This document shows, piece by piece, positions 36,385 to 44,453 of a stretch of 64,000 nt of DNA; position 1 is the stretch's first letter, and every line of letters starts with the position of its first letter. The notes under the pieces were generated by a model. It was not told the origin of the DNA. It searched no databases and worked only from the letters and a program-made list of their open reading frames with translations. Location of the stretch: assembly GCF_001421015.2 (NCBI RefSeq), contig NZ_CP013023.1:5017001-5081000 (forward strand), read 5' to 3'. A program made the position numbers and the translations under genes. This DNA is from Paenibacillus bovis (lineage in GTDB: Bacteria > Bacillota > Bacilli > Paenibacillales > Paenibacillaceae).

Positions 36385-36960
36385 TTACAGCGGACGTATA
36401 TATTCAGCATCGGGCAGACGGAACGGGTCCTTCTTATTAATATGATCATAGAACATCACACCATTCAGATGATCATACTCGTGCTGGAATACGATTGCAG
36501 CAAAGCCTTTTAGCTTGAGCTTGAAGAGTTGCCCCTCCGGCGTATATGCCTGCACCGTAACTTTCTCATATCTTGGTACATAACCGTCCACCGGACGATC
36601 TACAGACAGACACCCTTCACCACTCTCCAGATAGATCATTGCAGCCGAATGACTGACCAGCTTGGGATTGCAGAAGACGTACTCCAGCTGACGATCCTGA
36701 TCATCGGTAAAATACACAACAAAGACGCGTTTGTTCCAGCCAATCTGATTGGCAGAAAGACCTATACCCGCTCGCAGTCCATATTGCTCAGCCGCTTTTT
36801 CGTCCTGGGATTTTTTGAGGAACTCCATCATGCGATTGACTTTTGTACGCTCTTCTTCGGATAAAGGAAGAGTCACCGGTTCTGTCACCTCGCGCAGAAT
36901 CGGATCCCCCTCACGTACAATTTCGTCCATGGTTACAAAGGGAAGTGATGAATCGTTCAA
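36385..36960 (-). CDS. def: Peptide deformylase
   Basis: About 191 residues, a class II (Gram-positive) deformylase that removes formyl from nascent proteins. Motif I is GIGLSANQIG (usually GLAAPQ, so Ala to Ser and Pro to Asn here), motif II is EGCLSV with the metal Cys, motif III is QHEYDH with two metal His and the catalytic Glu. The start is uncertain: TTG at 36960 has AAAGGTGG upstream, ATG at 36930 (MDEIVREGDPILR) matches the usual N-terminus but has no ribosome site, and the frame stays open to a TTG at 37002. Alternatives change only the first 10-24 residues. Confidence 0.92.
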   Translation of the reverse strand: MNDSSLPFVTMDEIVREGDPILREVTEPVTLPLSEEERTKVNRMMEFLKKSQDEKAAEQYGLRAGIGLSANQIGWNKRVFVVYFTDDQDRQLEYVFCNPKLVSHSAAMIYLESGEGCLSVDRPVDGYVPRYEKVTVQAYTPEGQLFKLKLKGFAAIVFQHEYDHLNGVMFYDHINKKDPFRLPDAEYIRPL

Positions 36961-37092
36961 TAGAATTGGGCCACCTTTTAATTGATATAATTCGCCTGCC
37001 AATCAGACTGGCAGACTATGCATAGTTCAATATTTTAAAAAATGATAGCTAAATCGGCGATATTTATATTTAATTATAAAAAAAGTTCAAAT

Positions 37093-37147
37093 TTACGTCA
37101 ATGACAGCGGTTTTTTGTCTCAATCTGTCGAATTTGCATTGACGTAA
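37093..37147. promoter_or_regulatory. Large inverted repeat in the def-marR divergent region
   Basis: TTACGTCAATG (37093-37103) is repeated inverted as CATTGACGTAA (37137-37147), with a nested GACAG/CTGTC pair. The rest of the 380-bp gap is AT-rich with no gene. Possible operator or structured RNA. Confidence 0.4.
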
Positions 37148-37341
37148 TACTGGTAACAAATTACTATATTGTTAAGGAAGTTTTAAGAAAGTTTGATTTC
37201 TTATTTGAATTTTTGCAATTTCTATTTTTTACAATCGGATGGTACATAATGGAATTCTGATAGTTAATCATTTTTCACACTTTTCATTATACCGATAATT
37301 AACTAACAGTTTTACCTATATTATTGAGGAGGATTTAACAA

Positions 37342-37797
37342 TTGGAAACGTCTGGTGAACTGCTTAAGAGTTATTTATTGCTTGTGGACCGCATGCCGCG
37401 GATTATGGAATTGCCTACATTGATGCGTCAGCTAAAGTCCAATACGACCGAGATCTTTATTCTTCATTTTCTACTGAACAATGGCAGTCAATATGGAACC
37501 GATATCGTCAAGGCTACCGGTCTGACGACAAGTGCAGTTACACAAATTTGTGATAAGCTGGAACAGGAAGAATTGATTGAACGTACCCGCTCCGATCAGG
37601 ATCGCCGTTATGTGAGCATCTCTATTACCCGTAAGGGCGGCAGAGCTCTCGATAAAATATTTAGTATCATGGCCAGCAAGCTGGTCGACAATATCCGTGA
37701 ACTCAATGACGAAGACGCGGATGAGCTGCTGCTGCATCTGCGCAGTGTAGAACATCTGATTCTAAAACGTAAAGAGCTGGTTGCGAAACAAAGATAA
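37342..37797 (+). CDS. MarR-family transcriptional regulator
   Basis: 151 residues. Winged helix-turn-helix with GTDIVKATGLTTSAVTQICD as recognition helix and the wing EELIERTRSDQDRRYVSISI (the DxRR motif of MarR). The start is TTG at 37342, 9 nt after GAGGAGG; no ATG is available. Single-gene unit with a terminator at 37861-37899. Target unknown. Confidence 0.9.
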   Translation: METSGELLKSYLLLVDRMPRIMELPTLMRQLKSNTTEIFILHFLLNNGSQYGTDIVKATGLTTSAVTQICDKLEQEELIERTRSDQDRRYVSISITRKGGRALDKIFSIMASKLVDNIRELNDEDADELLLHLRSVEHLILKRKELVAKQR

Positions 37798-37860
37798 TAA
37801 TGTAATGATGTTATTTTGCATTTTAACCCTTCTTCATCTGGTTAACATATACATTACCAC

Positions 37861-37899
37861 AAAAAACCCGGTAGGATGATCATCCTGTACCGGGTTTTT
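37861..37899. terminator. Bidirectional terminator between marR and thioredoxin-like gene
   Basis: AAAAACCCGGTA / TACCGGGTTTTT (one bulge) with inner GGATGATCATCC; T-runs on both strands, shared by convergent genes. Confidence 0.85.
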
Positions 37900-37916
37900 C
37901 GCTGTTGTACGGGTAC

Positions 37917-38234
37917 TTATTTGACCTCTGCCAGGTATTCCGATACCTGAGCTGGCGTTTTGGCAAATTTGCTGTGCAGATGGGCAATCTTTTCTCCGTT
38001 ACGGAAAACGAGCAGACTTGGAATGCCTCTGACTTCATTTTGCTCCGCCAGATCCTGGAATTTCTCTGCATCCATCGCATAGAAGCGCTTATCTGTGTTC
38101 TGTTCGATAATACCGCCCATAAAGCGGTCCAGTGTTCTGCAGTCCGGGCACCAGTTGGTATCAAACTTGATAACGGTATATTCCTGTTCACCAATCAATT
38201 GCTGGTACTGCTCTGCGGATTCTATTCTTTCCAT
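37917..38234 (-). CDS. Thioredoxin-like protein (WCPDC active site)
   Basis: 105 residues, thioredoxin fold. The active site is NWCPDCRTLD near residue 28 instead of WCGPC, followed by the cis-Pro loop RGIPSLLVF. WCPDC proteins are usually small cytoplasmic thiol-disulfide or monothiol-exchange proteins distinct from TrxA. ATG at 38234 with GGAGCGAT upstream. Its reductant could be the TrxB encoded in this window, but that is inference. Confidence 0.88.
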   Translation of the reverse strand: MERIESAEQYQQLIGEQEYTVIKFDTNWCPDCRTLDRFMGGIIEQNTDKRFYAMDAEKFQDLAEQNEVRGIPSLLVFRNGEKIAHLHSKFAKTPAQVSEYLAEVK

Positions 38235-38372
38235 TAGAGAATCGCTCCTTCCAAATCGATTTATTTTACTGTCGGATTAGCAGCCTGTTATTGCTGTCAT
38301 CCGTCAAGCTATCTTAATTTAAAGAATTCTCTGTCCTTATTATCTGCTTTTTAGTTAAATTTGGCAAGATGC

Positions 38373-39146
38373 CTATTGCAGCAGTCGAATGCTGTGACGA
38401 GCATATAGCCATTCCATCATTTCCGGAAAACGGCGATGAAAAGCTTCTTCATTATGATCTTCTCCCTCGATTCGTACAAACTGCCGCTGCTCCGCAGGCA
38501 GTTCACTGCGAGCCAGAATAGCTGCCGCTTCATCGGTTAGCGATTGCATCAGCCGCTGACGATTCGTTTTGGTGGTGCCTTCCAGGGAGCCGATATCCAT
38601 GTAGATACGCAGGTTGGGGTTCAGCTGTCTCTCCTCCATAAATTCCACGAAGCCTTCATACCAGAGAGATGCCGACATCGCCCCAATCCGGCCGAACACC
38701 TCGGGATAGACATAAGCAGCGAACAGAGCAACCAGACCGCCGAGCGACTTGCCGACGATCCCGGTACTTTCCGGACGCGGATCGGTATAGAAATTGCGAT
38801 CAATCCACGGCTTGAGTTCATGCACGATCATATACAGATACTGGCTGGCTCTACCACCAAAATCATCATATCTTCGTCCTGGCAGCAGCTTCTGGGCCGA
38901 CCATGGCGTATATTCATGAATCCGGTCATGCGGCATAATGCCGACCAGTATACATTCAGGCAAAGTTCCGGCTGCAAACCGCAGCTCCAGATGATACAAA
39001 TTGGCATTCAGCACGGGATCATACAGATCCCCGCTATCCTGCACATAGACCACCGGCAGCGGATAGGCCGCCTGATCATAAGAAGGAGGCAAGTAAATCA
39101 ACAATTCACGACCGGCATGTCTTTCGGTAAACAGTGTTCCTTTCAT
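38373..39146 (-). CDS. Alpha/beta-hydrolase esterase (Fes/IroE-like)
   Basis: 257 residues. Nucleophile elbow GKSLGG, oxyanion-region VVYVQDSGDL, and catalytic His region EGEDHNEEAFHRRFP near the C-terminus. This family (PF00756) includes enterobactin-type esterases and other acyl hydrolases. The ATG at 39146 follows AAGGAGAG by 6 nt. No signal peptide. A role in releasing iron from siderophores would fit the iron genes nearby, but they are 7 kb away, so the substrate stays open. Confidence 0.82.
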   Translation of the reverse strand: MKGTLFTERHAGRELLIYLPPSYDQAAYPLPVVYVQDSGDLYDPVLNANLYHLELRFAAGTLPECILVGIMPHDRIHEYTPWSAQKLLPGRRYDDFGGRASQYLYMIVHELKPWIDRNFYTDPRPESTGIVGKSLGGLVALFAAYVYPEVFGRIGAMSASLWYEGFVEFMEERQLNPNLRIYMDIGSLEGTTKTNRQRLMQSLTDEAAAILARSELPAEQRQFVRIEGEDHNEEAFHRRFPEMMEWLYARHSIRLLQ

Positions 39147-39193
39147 GACGACTCTCCTTCTTCTGCTTTTTAATTTAATAAATAAAGGACAAC

Positions 39194-39547
39194 TTAGATG
39201 AATGTATCCCAAGTATTATCTTTCTTGATTTCATCCGCTAATTCAAGCACTTTTCTCCAGCTGGGTGAATGTCTGACTGCATAAATATTCCACTCTTTGC
39301 CTTGCTGTAACTCCATAACTAATGTTCTTAAAGCAGAACTTTTACATACTACTTCGTTTGTGATCCAGCCTGCATCGTAAAGTGCTTGTAGACTATTTAT
39401 ATGCAAGAATGAAATCACCCCTGTATCAAATTCCTCAAAAATATGATGTGCGATCACCTGATCACTTTCATTTAGCAGATAAACTCCACACTTGTCCATG
39501 GTATCTAAGTATAACTTCATTAATTGTTGTATAGATATTTTCTCCAT
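39194..39547 (-). CDS. AT-rich hypothetical protein
   Basis: 117 residues, acidic, no signal peptide or membrane helix. Mixed alpha/beta pattern (VYLLNESDQVIAHHIF, ISFLHINSLQALYDAG). Clearly more AT-rich and with different codon use from its neighbours, which suggests recent acquisition. GAGAG lies upstream of the ATG. I recognise no family; small orphan proteins of this size can be immunity proteins, but nothing here proves it. Confidence 0.6.
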   Translation of the reverse strand: MEKISIQQLMKLYLDTMDKCGVYLLNESDQVIAHHIFEEFDTGVISFLHINSLQALYDAGWITNEVVCKSSALRTLVMELQQGKEWNIYAVRHSPSWRKVLELADEIKKDNTWDTFI

Positions 39548-39706
39548 CTGGCACTCTCGTTCCTGTCAAATGATTGCCCTTTAACCGCAGCGAGTATTAT
39601 TCACAGTACTCCCGCTCATACATCTTTATATTTTCATAATATAGTATATGAAATCAGCCAATTTTTTAATGTGCATCTATTATATGATAAAAATAGATTT
39701 CATCAA

Positions 39707-39752
39707 AAATACATCAGCCGATTCCTCAATCGGAAAATCAGCTGATGTATTT
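39707..39752 (-). terminator. Terminator of the ZIP transporter gene
   Basis: AAATACATCAGC / GCTGATGTATTT with inner GATT/AATC pairing. Confidence 0.65.
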
Positions 39753-39789
39753 ACTGTGATCATTTTACTTTCTACCCTACAATCAAATA

Positions 39790-40590
39790 TTAAATACTCA
39801 ATATCAGCGCAGCCAGCAGCCCCAATGAAGCAATCAGACCGACCATCGGGCCGCCTTCTTCATAGGCTTCCGGTGCCATTGTTGAGCATAGCATGGCGAT
39901 GATCCCGCCGCCGGCAAAAGCGCCGATCCCTGCTTTGATCTCGTTCGGCAGCATTTCCAGGAACAGATAGCCCAGCATGGAAGCGAGTGAGGATACGATC
40001 AGTACGGCGATCCACATGCCCCAGATTTTGCTGCGGGAATAATTACTCTGCTGCATCCCTACGGTACTGGACAATCCTTCTGGAATATTACTCACGAAGA
40101 TAGACACGACCAGCACAGCACTGACACCCTGACCGGTCAGCAGACTGGCTCCGATCATGATAGACTCGGGAATAGCATCCATTACCGTACCTGCGAAAAT
40201 ACCCAGACCGCTGCCGCCTTTGGACTTGCCTTTTTTACCATCTGACGAAGCGTTCTGTCCGCTTTTACCGCTATCCTGATCGTCTCCCTCTTCCGCACGG
40301 CTATAATACGAGCGTTTGCGGTTCGCTCCGCCTCGGGAAGAGATCAGCAGATCGAACACGGTATAGACAACCGCTCCGACCAGAAAACCGATCGCTGTAG
40401 CGACCAGCCCACCATCCTCGATCGCATCTTCCAATAGTTCAAACGAAGCTGCTCCGATCAGTGTACCGGTACCAAATGCCATAATCCAGCCAATAATTTT
40501 TTTGGGAATTTTGAAATACATCGCTACCAGCGCTCCGAGCAATACCGCCGAGCCAGCGATAGCTCCCCACATTAATGCACCCCACATCAT
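39790..40590 (-). CDS. ZIP-family metal transporter
   Basis: 266 residues, about eight membrane helices. TM4 and TM5 carry the metal-path motifs VMDAIPESIMIG and FVSNIPEGLSS, with Asp/Glu in place of several His of zinc-type ZIPs. A 28-residue Gly/Ser/Lys/Asp linker (near 105-135) separates the first three helices from the rest. The ATG at 40590 follows AAGGAGG; the longer frame to 40713 has no ribosome site. Likely imports or releases a divalent cation. Confidence 0.88.
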   Translation of the reverse strand: MMWGALMWGAIAGSAVLLGALVAMYFKIPKKIIGWIMAFGTGTLIGAASFELLEDAIEDGGLVATAIGFLVGAVVYTVFDLLISSRGGANRKRSYYSRAEEGDDQDSGKSGQNASSDGKKGKSKGGSGLGIFAGTVMDAIPESIMIGASLLTGQGVSAVLVVSIFVSNIPEGLSSTVGMQQSNYSRSKIWGMWIAVLIVSSLASMLGYLFLEMLPNEIKAGIGAFAGGGIIAMLCSTMAPEAYEEGGPMVGLIASLGLLAALILSI

Positions 40591-40693
40591 CTTCGCCTCC
40601 TTATGTAACAAGCTAACCTGCCCTCTTATTAACCAAAAAAACCGGGTATATGAACAATTATTTATTGCATTATGTACATATTCGATATAAACG

Positions 40694-40738
40694 GCAAAAA
40701 AAGAGCATTTCATCTAAAAGACGAGATGCTCTTTTTGC
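40694..40738 (-). terminator. Terminator of the aldo/keto reductase gene
   Basis: AAAAAGAGCAT / ATGCTCTTTTT hairpin with extension TTC/GAG; T-run on the minus strand. Confidence 0.8.
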
Positions 40739-40751
40739 GGTTTGCTATTGC

Positions 40752-41660
40752 TTAACGATGTTGGGTATACTGGTTGGCCGGACGGATTGAACGGATCAGT
40801 CGTACTTCATCCTCGGTCAATGCTGGAGACGAAGCAGCTGCTACATTATGACGCAGCTGCTCCGAGGAACTCGCTCCCGGAATCACAGTGCCGACAGCCG
40901 GATGAGACAGCGCATAACGAATTGCCAGTTGACTCATGCTGCGCTCCGATCCGCATAGCGGTTCCAGCTGACGTCGCAGATCCATAATCTCGGCTCCATC
41001 GATACCAAGGTACCCTTTTTGTGCTTTATCTTCACGTCCGTCAGCGAGTGCTCCGCTGGCAACCGGCCCGCGAACAATAGCACTCACTCCATTCTCGGCC
41101 AGCAGGGGCAGCACTTCTTCTTCCGGACGACGATCCAGAATGCTGTACTGACTCATCACGCTAACCAGATGCGAGCGCTTCACATATTCGCGGATTACAT
41201 TGGGACGAATCGAGGAAATGCCATACTGGCGGATCAAGCCTTCATTTTTCAGCTGTTCAAAGGCTTCGATAGCTTCATCAATGTTATCATCCATCGTACC
41301 GCCATGCAGCTGATACAGATCGATATAATCAGTTTGCAATCGGCGCAGACTATCCTTGACTGCCTCCAGAATATATTCCTTGGATGCATCCCATACCCAG
41401 CCGTCCTGGCCCGGAATACGTCGGTTACCGACCTTGGTAGCGAGTACGACGTCACTACGGCGACCTTTGATCGCTTTGCCGACGATTTCTTCGTTGCGTC
41501 CTTCATCATACAGGTCTGCCGTATCGAGCAGCGTCACGCCCATATCAAGCGCTTCGTGCAGCAGATTGATGGCCTTGCTCTCTTCGGTGCCGAGCGACAT
41601 GCAGCCCAGTCCAATTTCGCCGACCACCAGATCGGTACCTCCCAGTTTGTTCTGTTTCAT
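40752..41660 (-). CDS. Aldo/keto reductase
   Basis: 302 residues, TIM-barrel NADPH oxidoreductase. Catalytic Asp and Tyr in LLDTADLYDEGRNEE, Lys in LATKVG, His in YQLHGG; C-terminal nucleotide site VIPGASSSEQLRHNVAA. ATG at 41660 follows GAGGAG; the frame upstream to 41708 has no ribosome site. Single gene with terminator. Substrate unknown. Confidence 0.92.
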   Translation of the reverse strand: MKQNKLGGTDLVVGEIGLGCMSLGTEESKAINLLHEALDMGVTLLDTADLYDEGRNEEIVGKAIKGRRSDVVLATKVGNRRIPGQDGWVWDASKEYILEAVKDSLRRLQTDYIDLYQLHGGTMDDNIDEAIEAFEQLKNEGLIRQYGISSIRPNVIREYVKRSHLVSVMSQYSILDRRPEEEVLPLLAENGVSAIVRGPVASGALADGREDKAQKGYLGIDGAEIMDLRRQLEPLCGSERSMSQLAIRYALSHPAVGTVIPGASSSEQLRHNVAAASSPALTEDEVRLIRSIRPANQYTQHR

Positions 41661-41792
41661 TATGTGTACTCCTCTCTTGTGCTTGATTCCATGTATAGTC
41701 CTTTTCACTACTGCCTATTGTGCGCTGACACATAACCAACTTCTATTGGAAAATGCTTCAGTCGCATTTCCAGCTGTATCTATTCTCGATGT

Positions 41793-41993
41793 TCAAGAAG
41801 GCGTAATAATATTCTTTACCCGTCCGACCTGACCCGAAGTCAGTCGAACCTTGATTCCATGCGGATGGTTGGGAGAATTGGTCAGGATATCCTTAACCAC
41901 ACCACGGGTCAGCTTGCCGGTACGCTGATCCTGCTTGAGTACGATATCTACTTCCAGTCCTGCCTTGATATTGGCGCGTGTCTGTCCATTCAT
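41793..41993 (-). CDS. ywbE: YwbE-family small protein
   Basis: 66 residues: NIKAGLEVDIVLKQDQRTGK, LTRGVVKDILTNSPNHPHGI and KVRLTSGQVGRVKNI, the whole of the YwbE/DUF2196 family, a KOW-like small beta protein of unknown role. AAAGGA lies 9 nt before the ATG at 41993. No hairpin terminator directly after the stop is visible. Confidence 0.88.
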   Translation of the reverse strand: MNGQTRANIKAGLEVDIVLKQDQRTGKLTRGVVKDILTNSPNHPHGIKVRLTSGQVGRVKNIITPS

Positions 41994-42230
41994 GAGAGTA
42001 ATTCCTTTCTGCCTAAAAGGTGGTATATGAGCGGTAATGGATTCAGGCTTTTTGTTTCTCTTGATCGTACTATAGCGTATTTTATAATAATTAGCCTGAA
42101 TCCACAAAATCAGCATGAATCTGCAGAATGTAGCAGTCCAGTGGCGGGCGCAAGGTTGTTTCATGTAGCAGCTTTATTGTATTTGTTGGTGTTATTGTTA
42201 AGCATGGTGGGTTTTATGTTATTCCGCTCC

Positions 42231-42338
42231 GGCAAAGGATAGAGCACGTCCTCCGGTTAAGCCTGGAGATCGTTTTATATGGGAGAGGAAATGAGGATCT
42301 CCAGGCTTAAAGGTCGTCCTTAGCTCTATTCCCTTGCC
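42231..42338 (+). repeat. Structured intergenic repeat element, copy 2
   Basis: 108 bp. Outer helix GGCAA...ATAGAGC with GCTCTAT...TTGCC; inner perfect 15-bp stem (42257-42271 with 42296-42310); internal loop ACGTCCTCCGG opposite AGGTCGTCCTTA. Inner stem sequence equals that of copy 1, while the outer helix differs by compensated changes. Confidence 0.85.
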
Positions 42339-42390
42339 TGCGCTCTGTGCAGTGAGTAACTGTTGGCTGAACAGAGTGGCAGGGCAAAGG

Positions 42391-42477
42391 CTTACGGGCT
42401 TACGGGCTTACGGGCTTACGGGCTTACGGGCTTACGGGCTTACGGGCTTACGGGCTTACGGGCTTACGGGCTTACGG
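42391..42477 (+). repeat. Tandem repeat CTTACGGG, 10.9 copies
   Basis: Ten perfect 8-bp units plus 7 bp of an eleventh, non-coding, between copies 2 and 3 of the structured element. No spacers, so not CRISPR. Expected to vary in copy number by slippage. Confidence 0.95.
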
Positions 42478-42783
42478 AACAAGTCTACCGGAGAGTAGTA
42501 GGTTGAATATAAAATCTTTAAATTTATTTTATATATGCAGTGATAGAGCATGCGATATCGCTAAAGCACTATACCAACCCATCCCTTCATCCCAAATCAA
42601 ATATGTACTTACCCAGAAAGCCGTATAATCAATAAGCGGTTCTCCATAAATAAGCAACCGAAAAAAAGGGACAGACTGCGATAGCAGCTATCCCTTAATA
42701 AACTTCATATAACAAATCAGATGACTCAAGCTGTACTGTTCTCATTCTAGAAGGATACATAGTATATCTTCCCTCGTAATGGA
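42478..42783. other. Intergenic stretch between repeats, no gene seen
   Basis: AT-rich non-coding sequence between the 8-bp repeat array and element copy 3. I find no reading frame with a ribosome site or clear promoter. Confidence 0.4.
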
Positions 42784-42890
42784 AGAAAGGAAATAAGGGC
42801 AAAGGACGACTTTGGAGCGCGGGAATCTACAGCTTCTCCTTATCCATAGATTCCCGGGCTCCACCCGAGGACGTGCCCTTATTCCTTTCT
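42784..42890 (-). repeat. Structured intergenic repeat element, copy 3 (inverted)
   Basis: 107 bp. Read on the minus strand: outer helix AGAAAGGAATAAGGGC with its complement, inner stem TGGAGCCCGGGAATCTA with one mismatch, internal loop ACGTCCTCGGG opposite AAGTCGTCCTTT. Both helices differ in sequence from copies 1 and 2 yet stay paired; the loop strands are conserved. Confidence 0.85.
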
Positions 42891-43035
42891 GGAATGCATG
42901 ATCTCACAACAGAATTCCACAAATACATGCCCAGTCCAGAGCGCTTATTCAAAGTCTACTATAGAGATACAGTAACACCATTCGATCATTTACTGTGGAA
43001 TATGCATCTTGACAAACCGTTATCTTCCGCTTGCA

Positions 43036-44427
43036 TCACTTCTGATTAGCCGACCAATCCTCAGCCCGTGACTGCAGTCGTTCCAGCAATGCTTTGGCAT
43101 CTGGTGACTTGCCGTTGGCCGACTCGCTCAAATAACCGTTAACCGCCGGTACAATTTCGCTGTTGTAGAATGGATTGGCTTCGTCCATGAGTGTTGGCTT
43201 GGTGATGTCCGCCATCTTCATGGCATTTTTAACGTAGCCGTTATTTTCTTCGATAAAGTCTGCATTTTTTAGTGTAGGCGTATAGTCAAAGTTCAGATAC
43301 GCCCATTTTTGGGTGTCATAGCTCGCCAGGAACTTCATTACTTCCCAGGAAGCTTCCGGGTTCTGGGCTTTTTTGGCCATGATGAATGGATCTACCGCTA
43401 CCCAGCCGGTGCCGTTTTTACCGATATTCATGACCGGTACATAACGATCCAGCAGTTCCTTGTCTCCATTGGCACGGAATTCACTCATGATCGTAGTCCC
43501 GCTGTTATCCAGTACCATAGCAACATTGTTCTTTTCCAGACCAAAGTTTTCTTCGCCGCTGCCATTTACAAATGCCGGTGGTGCCAGCTTGGCCGCTTCG
43601 CCCATCCATTCCAGTGCTTTGACCATGCCAGGGGTATCCAGTGACCATTTGATATCACCCGGTTTGTCGAGCGTTCCTTCGCCGCCTTTTTCACCAAAAT
43701 AATAGCTTAGTGCAACAAAGGTAGACTGGTTGATCGAGTTGCCAGAGAACCACAGTCCATACGTCTGCTCGCCGGTTTTCGGGTCGGTACCGGTCATTTT
43801 TTTGGCTTTTTCCAGAATCTCTTCGGGAGTTGGGACTTCGGATAATGGCTCTACGCCCCAGTCTGCGAAGATCTGCTTGTCATAGATCGTGACGCGCTTG
43901 CCGAGAATAGCGGGAATACCATACTGATGCTTACCATCTGGCGAACGTGTGCTGTAAGAGCTGTTCCAGATTCCTTCCAGATAGATGCTCGGATCAAACG
44001 TCTTGTCCTTGTCGATCAGATCATCCAGGTCACGCAGCAATCCTTCATTATAATACTGGGCAGCAAAAGCACCGCCAGTATAGATAACATCCACATCACT
44101 CGACATCAGCTGGGCGCGCTGCTTGGCCTGGGCATTCTCCCACGGCACCTGGGTGATCTCCAGTTTGATATTCGGATACATTTTTTTGAATGTATCATCG
44201 ATATACTGGTTAAATCCGGTCGTCTCCTGTCCGGTCACCGGATCGATACCATTCTCCAGCTGCCAACCGGCCAGAGAAAGGCGTACCGTACCGGATACAT
44301 CGGACACTTTTTGTAAATTCTCCGTACTATACGTCTGCGAACCCGCTTCGCCTTCTGCCGAGGAACTACATGCCGTCAAGATCATCACCAGCAGCACAAT
44401 ACATACGGTTTGCCATTTTCGTCTCAT
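43036..44427 (-). CDS. ABC sugar-binding lipoprotein (CUT1)
   Basis: 463 residues. Signal MRRKWQTVCIVLLVMILTAC, lipobox LTAC with Cys20, then a Ser/Glu-rich linker. The mature part is an SBP type-1 domain (VRLSLAGWQLENGIDPVTG, KLEITQVPWENAQAKQRAQ, DVDVIYTGGAFAAQYYNEG, WVAVDPFIMAKKAQNPEASW). AAAGGTGG precedes the ATG. First in function but last in order of a three-gene importer with the permeases encoded at 44454-46289. No ATPase or hydrolase is adjacent, so the sugar is unknown. Confidence 0.92.
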   Translation of the reverse strand: MRRKWQTVCIVLLVMILTACSSSAEGEAGSQTYSTENLQKVSDVSGTVRLSLAGWQLENGIDPVTGQETTGFNQYIDDTFKKMYPNIKLEITQVPWENAQAKQRAQLMSSDVDVIYTGGAFAAQYYNEGLLRDLDDLIDKDKTFDPSIYLEGIWNSSYSTRSPDGKHQYGIPAILGKRVTIYDKQIFADWGVEPLSEVPTPEEILEKAKKMTGTDPKTGEQTYGLWFSGNSINQSTFVALSYYFGEKGGEGTLDKPGDIKWSLDTPGMVKALEWMGEAAKLAPPAFVNGSGEENFGLEKNNVAMVLDNSGTTIMSEFRANGDKELLDRYVPVMNIGKNGTGWVAVDPFIMAKKAQNPEASWEVMKFLASYDTQKWAYLNFDYTPTLKNADFIEENNGYVKNAMKMADITKPTLMDEANPFYNSEIVPAVNGYLSESANGKSPDAKALLERLQSRAEDWSANQK

Positions 44428-44453
44428 CGGATTACCACCTTTGTCGGATTTGG

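Noticed and set aside
39147..39212. Longer N-terminus for the esterase, overlapping the next gene
   Set aside because: AAGGAGAG directly upstream of 39146 sets the start; the extension lacks a ribosome site and would overlap the 39194-39547 gene.
41994..42164. Longer N-terminus for YwbE
   Set aside because: The family is about 65 residues and AAAGGA marks the ATG at 41993.
42391..42477. CRISPR-like array
   Set aside because: The 8-bp units are directly adjacent with no spacers, and there are no cas genes.
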